7,137 nucleotides of DNA from an uncultured bacterium (lineage in GTDB: Bacteria; Planctomycetota; UBA1135; GCA-002686595), in NCBI GenBank assembly GCA_913058555.1, contig CAJXRJ010000396.1, forward strand, positions 1 through 7,137, read 5' to 3'. Below are positions 4,743 to 7,137 of the stretch, one piece after another; position 1 is the stretch's first letter; each line of letters begins with the position of its first letter. A program made the translations under genes and the position numbers. The notes under the pieces are model-generated. The model was not told the origin of the DNA. It saw nothing but the letters and a program-made list of their open reading frames with translations, and searched no databases.

Positions 4743-7091
4743 ATGCGAATTCCGATCCTCACGCTGCTTCTGTCCGCGCTCGCTTTTGGCCAAGACACCT
4801 CCGACACCGGGCTTCGTGTTCTTTGTTGGAACGTCTGGAACGGTTTTGCGGGTGGGCGGACGCTTGAAGAGGGGGCGAAGTGGATCGCCGAACAGGACGC
4901 GGATGTTGTCGCCCTGCAGGAGCTTGTTGGGATCGACGAAGCGGAGCTCGGGGAATGGGCCCAGCGCTGGGGGCACAGTCATGTCGCCAAGTCCAAGCCG
5001 TCGGGGTACGCGGTCGGCCTGAGTGCGCGCGAGCCGATCGAGGTCGTCGAGCGTAGGACAGAGGGGCTACACCACGGCTACCTGCACGCGAGGGTGGCGG
5101 GGGTGGACTACCTCGTCGTGCATCTGCATCCCGGTTCCTGGGAGTTCCGGCTGCGGGAGTCCCGGATCATCGCCGCGAAGGTCGCTGATCTGATGCATCA
5201 AGGCCGTGCGCTCGTCGTGCTCGGAGACTTCAACGCCCACAGCGCCCACGATCGGAGTCGTTTGGCCGAGCAGGGGCCGCTCCTCGCCCAGCGTGCGGAG
5301 GGGAACGCAGGCAACCGTCGCGGGCCGGGCTTCGACCATGAGACGATGGCGAACATCCTGGGGACGGGGGTTGTGGATCTGACGGTGGTTCACGCGGGAG
5401 ATGAGACGAACTTCGAGGGGACTTTCCCCTCGCGCGTGCTGCCCAAGTCGAAGACGGCGGACGCCCAAGAGGGCTTCCTCGAACGAATCGACTACATCCT
5501 GTGCGATCCACGCAATGCCCCGCGGTGCAGTGGGGTCCGCTTGCCTCGCGGAGGTGTCCTGGATACCGCGTCGGATCACTACCCCGTGATCGCTGAGTTC
5601 GACACGGCGCCGGTCGCGCGGGCGGACAGTCCACGGCCGAACATTCTCCTCGTGCTTGCGGATGACATGGGATTCAGCGATCTCGGGTGCTATGGCAGCG
5701 AGATCCCGACCCCGAACATCGATCGCCTGGCGGCGCGAGGTGTGCGGTTCACGCAGTTCACGAACACATCGAAGTGTTCTCCGTCGCGGGCAAGCCTCTT
5801 GACCGGGGCCTACGCACACGCTGTCGGGATGGACAAGCAGCCGGTGGCCATCGAAGGTGCGCTGACGGTGGCGCAGGTGCTCCAGCAGGCAGGCTACCGC
5901 ACCTTCATGGCGGGCAAGCACCACGGCACCCAGAACCCGACGACGCTCGGATTCGAGCGCTACTTCGGTTTGCGCGATGGGGCGTGCAACTACTTCAACC
6001 CAGGCATGCGCCGCGACGACGAGGCGGCACCAGCGCAGAAGCGCGCGAACCGTGCGTGGTGCATGGACGACGTGACGCTACGGCCGTTCACGCCTGAGGA
6101 CCTAGACTTCTACACGACGGATGCCTTCACCGATGCGGCCCTGGGCTACCTCGACGAAACGGCCGAGTCCGAGGACCCGTTCTTTGTGTACGTCGCCTAC
6201 AACGCTCCCCACGATCCACTTCAGGCGCCGCAGGAAGAGATCGCTCGGCACGCCGGGGTGTACAGCGCCGGCTATGCGGCGATTCGGACGGCGCGGCTCG
6301 AGAAACAGCGTTCGCTCGGGCTCTTTGAAGCGCCACTGGCCTCGAGCGAGCCGGAGCATGGCCCGTGGGACACCCTGCCCGAGGCCGAACGCGTCGATCA
6401 GGCGCGACGCATGCAGGTGTATGCAGCGATGATCACGCGCCTGGACACGAACGTTGGGCGCATGGTCGACCGACTTGAGAGGCAGGGCCGGCTGGAATCG
6501 ACGCTGATCTTGTTCGCGTCGGACAACGGCGCGTCTGCCGAGAATGTCCAGATCGGAGCCGGCCCTATCGGTGCCATCGACCGCTGGTCGTCGCTCCAGC
6601 GCCGCTGGGCGAACGTTTGCAATACGCCTTTCCGCAAGTTCAAGAACCACAGCCTCGAGGGAGGCATCCGCACGCCGCTTGTCGCCCATTGGCCAGGCGG
6701 GATCGTGGGCGACGGCCGACTTGTGCGCGCGCCGGGGCACTTGGTGGATGTCATGCCAACCCTCGTGGACCTCGCCGGTGCGCGGGTCCCGGCCTCCTGG
6801 AAGGTGGGCGGGCCCGTGCCTATGGTGGCGGGGACGAGCCTTGGTCCACTGCTACGGAACGAGCCTTTCGTCCGGCCTCGGCCGCTCTTCTACCAATGGA
6901 GCAAGGGCCGCGCCGTGCGGGACGGTCGTTGGAAGCTGGTGCAGCAGGGGAAAGATCCGTGGCGGCTCTACGATTTGGAGGTCGATCGGATTGAAGCGAG
7001 TGACCTCGCGACGAAGCACCCCGAAGTCCACACGCGGCTTCTGAATGTGTGGAACGAATGGCGAAAGGACCCGGGTTTCGTCGGTCGATAG
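4743..7091 (+). CDS. Secreted fusion of EEP (endonuclease/exonuclease/phosphatase) domain and sulfatase
   Basis: One 782-residue secreted protein with two predicted hydrolases. Residues 1-17 form a Sec-type signal peptide. Residues 24-286 are an EEP domain (metal-dependent phosphodiesterase or phosphatase): WN at 29-30, metal Glu60 in LQEL, HLH at 127-129, Asp162 and Asn164 in GDFNAHS, Asp250 in ERID, and SDHYP at 277-281. After a linker of about 12 residues, 298-782 are a formylglycine sulfatase: Asp307-Asp308, Cys345 in CSPSR (CxPxR), Arg349, Lys392 and His394, His490, Asp594-Asn595 and Lys634, with a C-terminal DGRWKLVQQ. Both active sites look intact. The sulfatase half has no signal peptide of its own, and no stop or frameshift separates the halves, so the fusion looks real. 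Substrates are unknown. The ATG at 4743 is preferred over GTG 4719 because it starts the signal peptide and follows the -10-like box. Confidence 0.93.
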   Translation: MRIPILTLLLSALAFGQDTSDTGLRVLCWNVWNGFAGGRTLEEGAKWIAEQDADVVALQELVGIDEAELGEWAQRWGHSHVAKSKPSGYAVGLSAREPIEVVERRTEGLHHGYLHARVAGVDYLVVHLHPGSWEFRLRESRIIAAKVADLMHQGRALVVLGDFNAHSAHDRSRLAEQGPLLAQRAEGNAGNRRGPGFDHETMANILGTGVVDLTVVHAGDETNFEGTFPSRVLPKSKTADAQEGFLERIDYILCDPRNAPRCSGVRLPRGGVLDTASDHYPVIAEFDTAPVARADSPRPNILLVLADDMGFSDLGCYGSEIPTPNIDRLAARGVRFTQFTNTSKCSPSRASLLTGAYAHAVGMDKQPVAIEGALTVAQVLQQAGYRTFMAGKHHGTQNPTTLGFERYFGLRDGACNYFNPGMRRDDEAAPAQKRANRAWCMDDVTLRPFTPEDLDFYTTDAFTDAALGYLDETAESEDPFFVYVAYNAPHDPLQAPQEEIARHAGVYSAGYAAIRTARLEKQRSLGLFEAPLASSEPEHGPWDTLPEAERVDQARRMQVYAAMITRLDTNVGRMVDRLERQGRLESTLILFASDNGASAENVQIGAGPIGAIDRWSSLQRRWANVCNTPFRKFKNHSLEGGIRTPLVAHWPGGIVGDGRLVRAPGHLVDVMPTLVDLAGARVPASWKVGGPVPMVAGTSLGPLLRNEPFVRPRPLFYQWSKGRAVRDGRWKLVQQGKDPWRLYDLEVDRIEASDLATKHPEVHTRLLNVWNEWRKDPGFVGR

Positions 7092-7104
7092 CGCGGAAAG
7101 AAGT

Positions 7105-7125
7105 ACGGTGCCAGGATCGTTTTTT
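7105..7125 (+). terminator. Weak intrinsic terminator candidate after the fusion gene
   Basis: Fourteen bases after the stop codon, ACGGT (7105-7109) can pair with ATCGT (7116-7120) through one G-T wobble around a 6-base loop, and the sequence runs into six Ts (7120-7125). The stem is short, but a T6 run is unusual in this GC-rich sequence and the position is right. The window ends 12 bases later. Confidence 0.4.
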
Positions 7126-7137
7126 CACCTTTGATCT

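Noticed and set aside
4411..5022. 203-residue + strand frame (and one at 4472-4867) running into the fusion gene
   Set aside because: Both overlap the fusion gene's signal peptide and EEP start out of frame, begin in or near hairpin and repeat sequence, and are rich in Arg/Pro/Ser as expected of chance GC-rich frames.
5067..5924. 285-residue - strand open frame inside the EEP-sulfatase gene
   Set aside because: It is a shadow across the EEP-sulfatase junction, where the + strand frame shows clear catalytic motifs.

Overview
The window is GC-rich (about two thirds G+C by eye) and reads as the end of a metagenomic or draft-genome contig. The first 24 bases are not genomic: they match the tail of the Illumina Nextera read-2 adapter, including the 19-base Tn5 mosaic end. 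The organism cannot be named from the sequence. Two secreted Cys-type sulfatases, one a lipoprotein, in a high-GC genome fit Planctomycetota or a similar sulfatase-rich marine or soil phylum. This is inference only.

Layout: a complete prfC (peptide chain release factor 3, + strand, 99-1685) is followed tail-to-tail, across about 80 bp, by a sulfatase lipoprotein on the - strand (1765-3513). A 1.23 kb region (3514-4742) with no convincing gene separates it from a divergent + strand gene (4743-7091). That gene encodes one secreted polypeptide joining an endonuclease/exonuclease/phosphatase (EEP) domain to a second sulfatase domain. A weak terminator-like hairpin with six Ts follows it at the right end.

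The two sulfatases look like members of one subfamily, judged from shared blocks in a by-eye alignment, and both keep the full metal and formylglycine active site. They probably act outside the cytoplasm on sulfated organic matter. The fused EEP domain suggests that one of them works on a substrate carrying both phosphoester and sulfate groups. prfC is a translation gene with no evident functional link to them.

The most interesting points are the EEP-sulfatase fusion; an identical 10-mer (CGTACACTCC) placed 8-9 bases before the ATG of both prfC and the fusion gene, which looks like a -10 element of leaderless transcripts; and the gene-free region, which holds several long inverted repeats, a 13-bp palindrome and a 21-bp-spaced direct repeat. 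These could be regulatory sites, an unannotated structured RNA, or remains of a decayed element.
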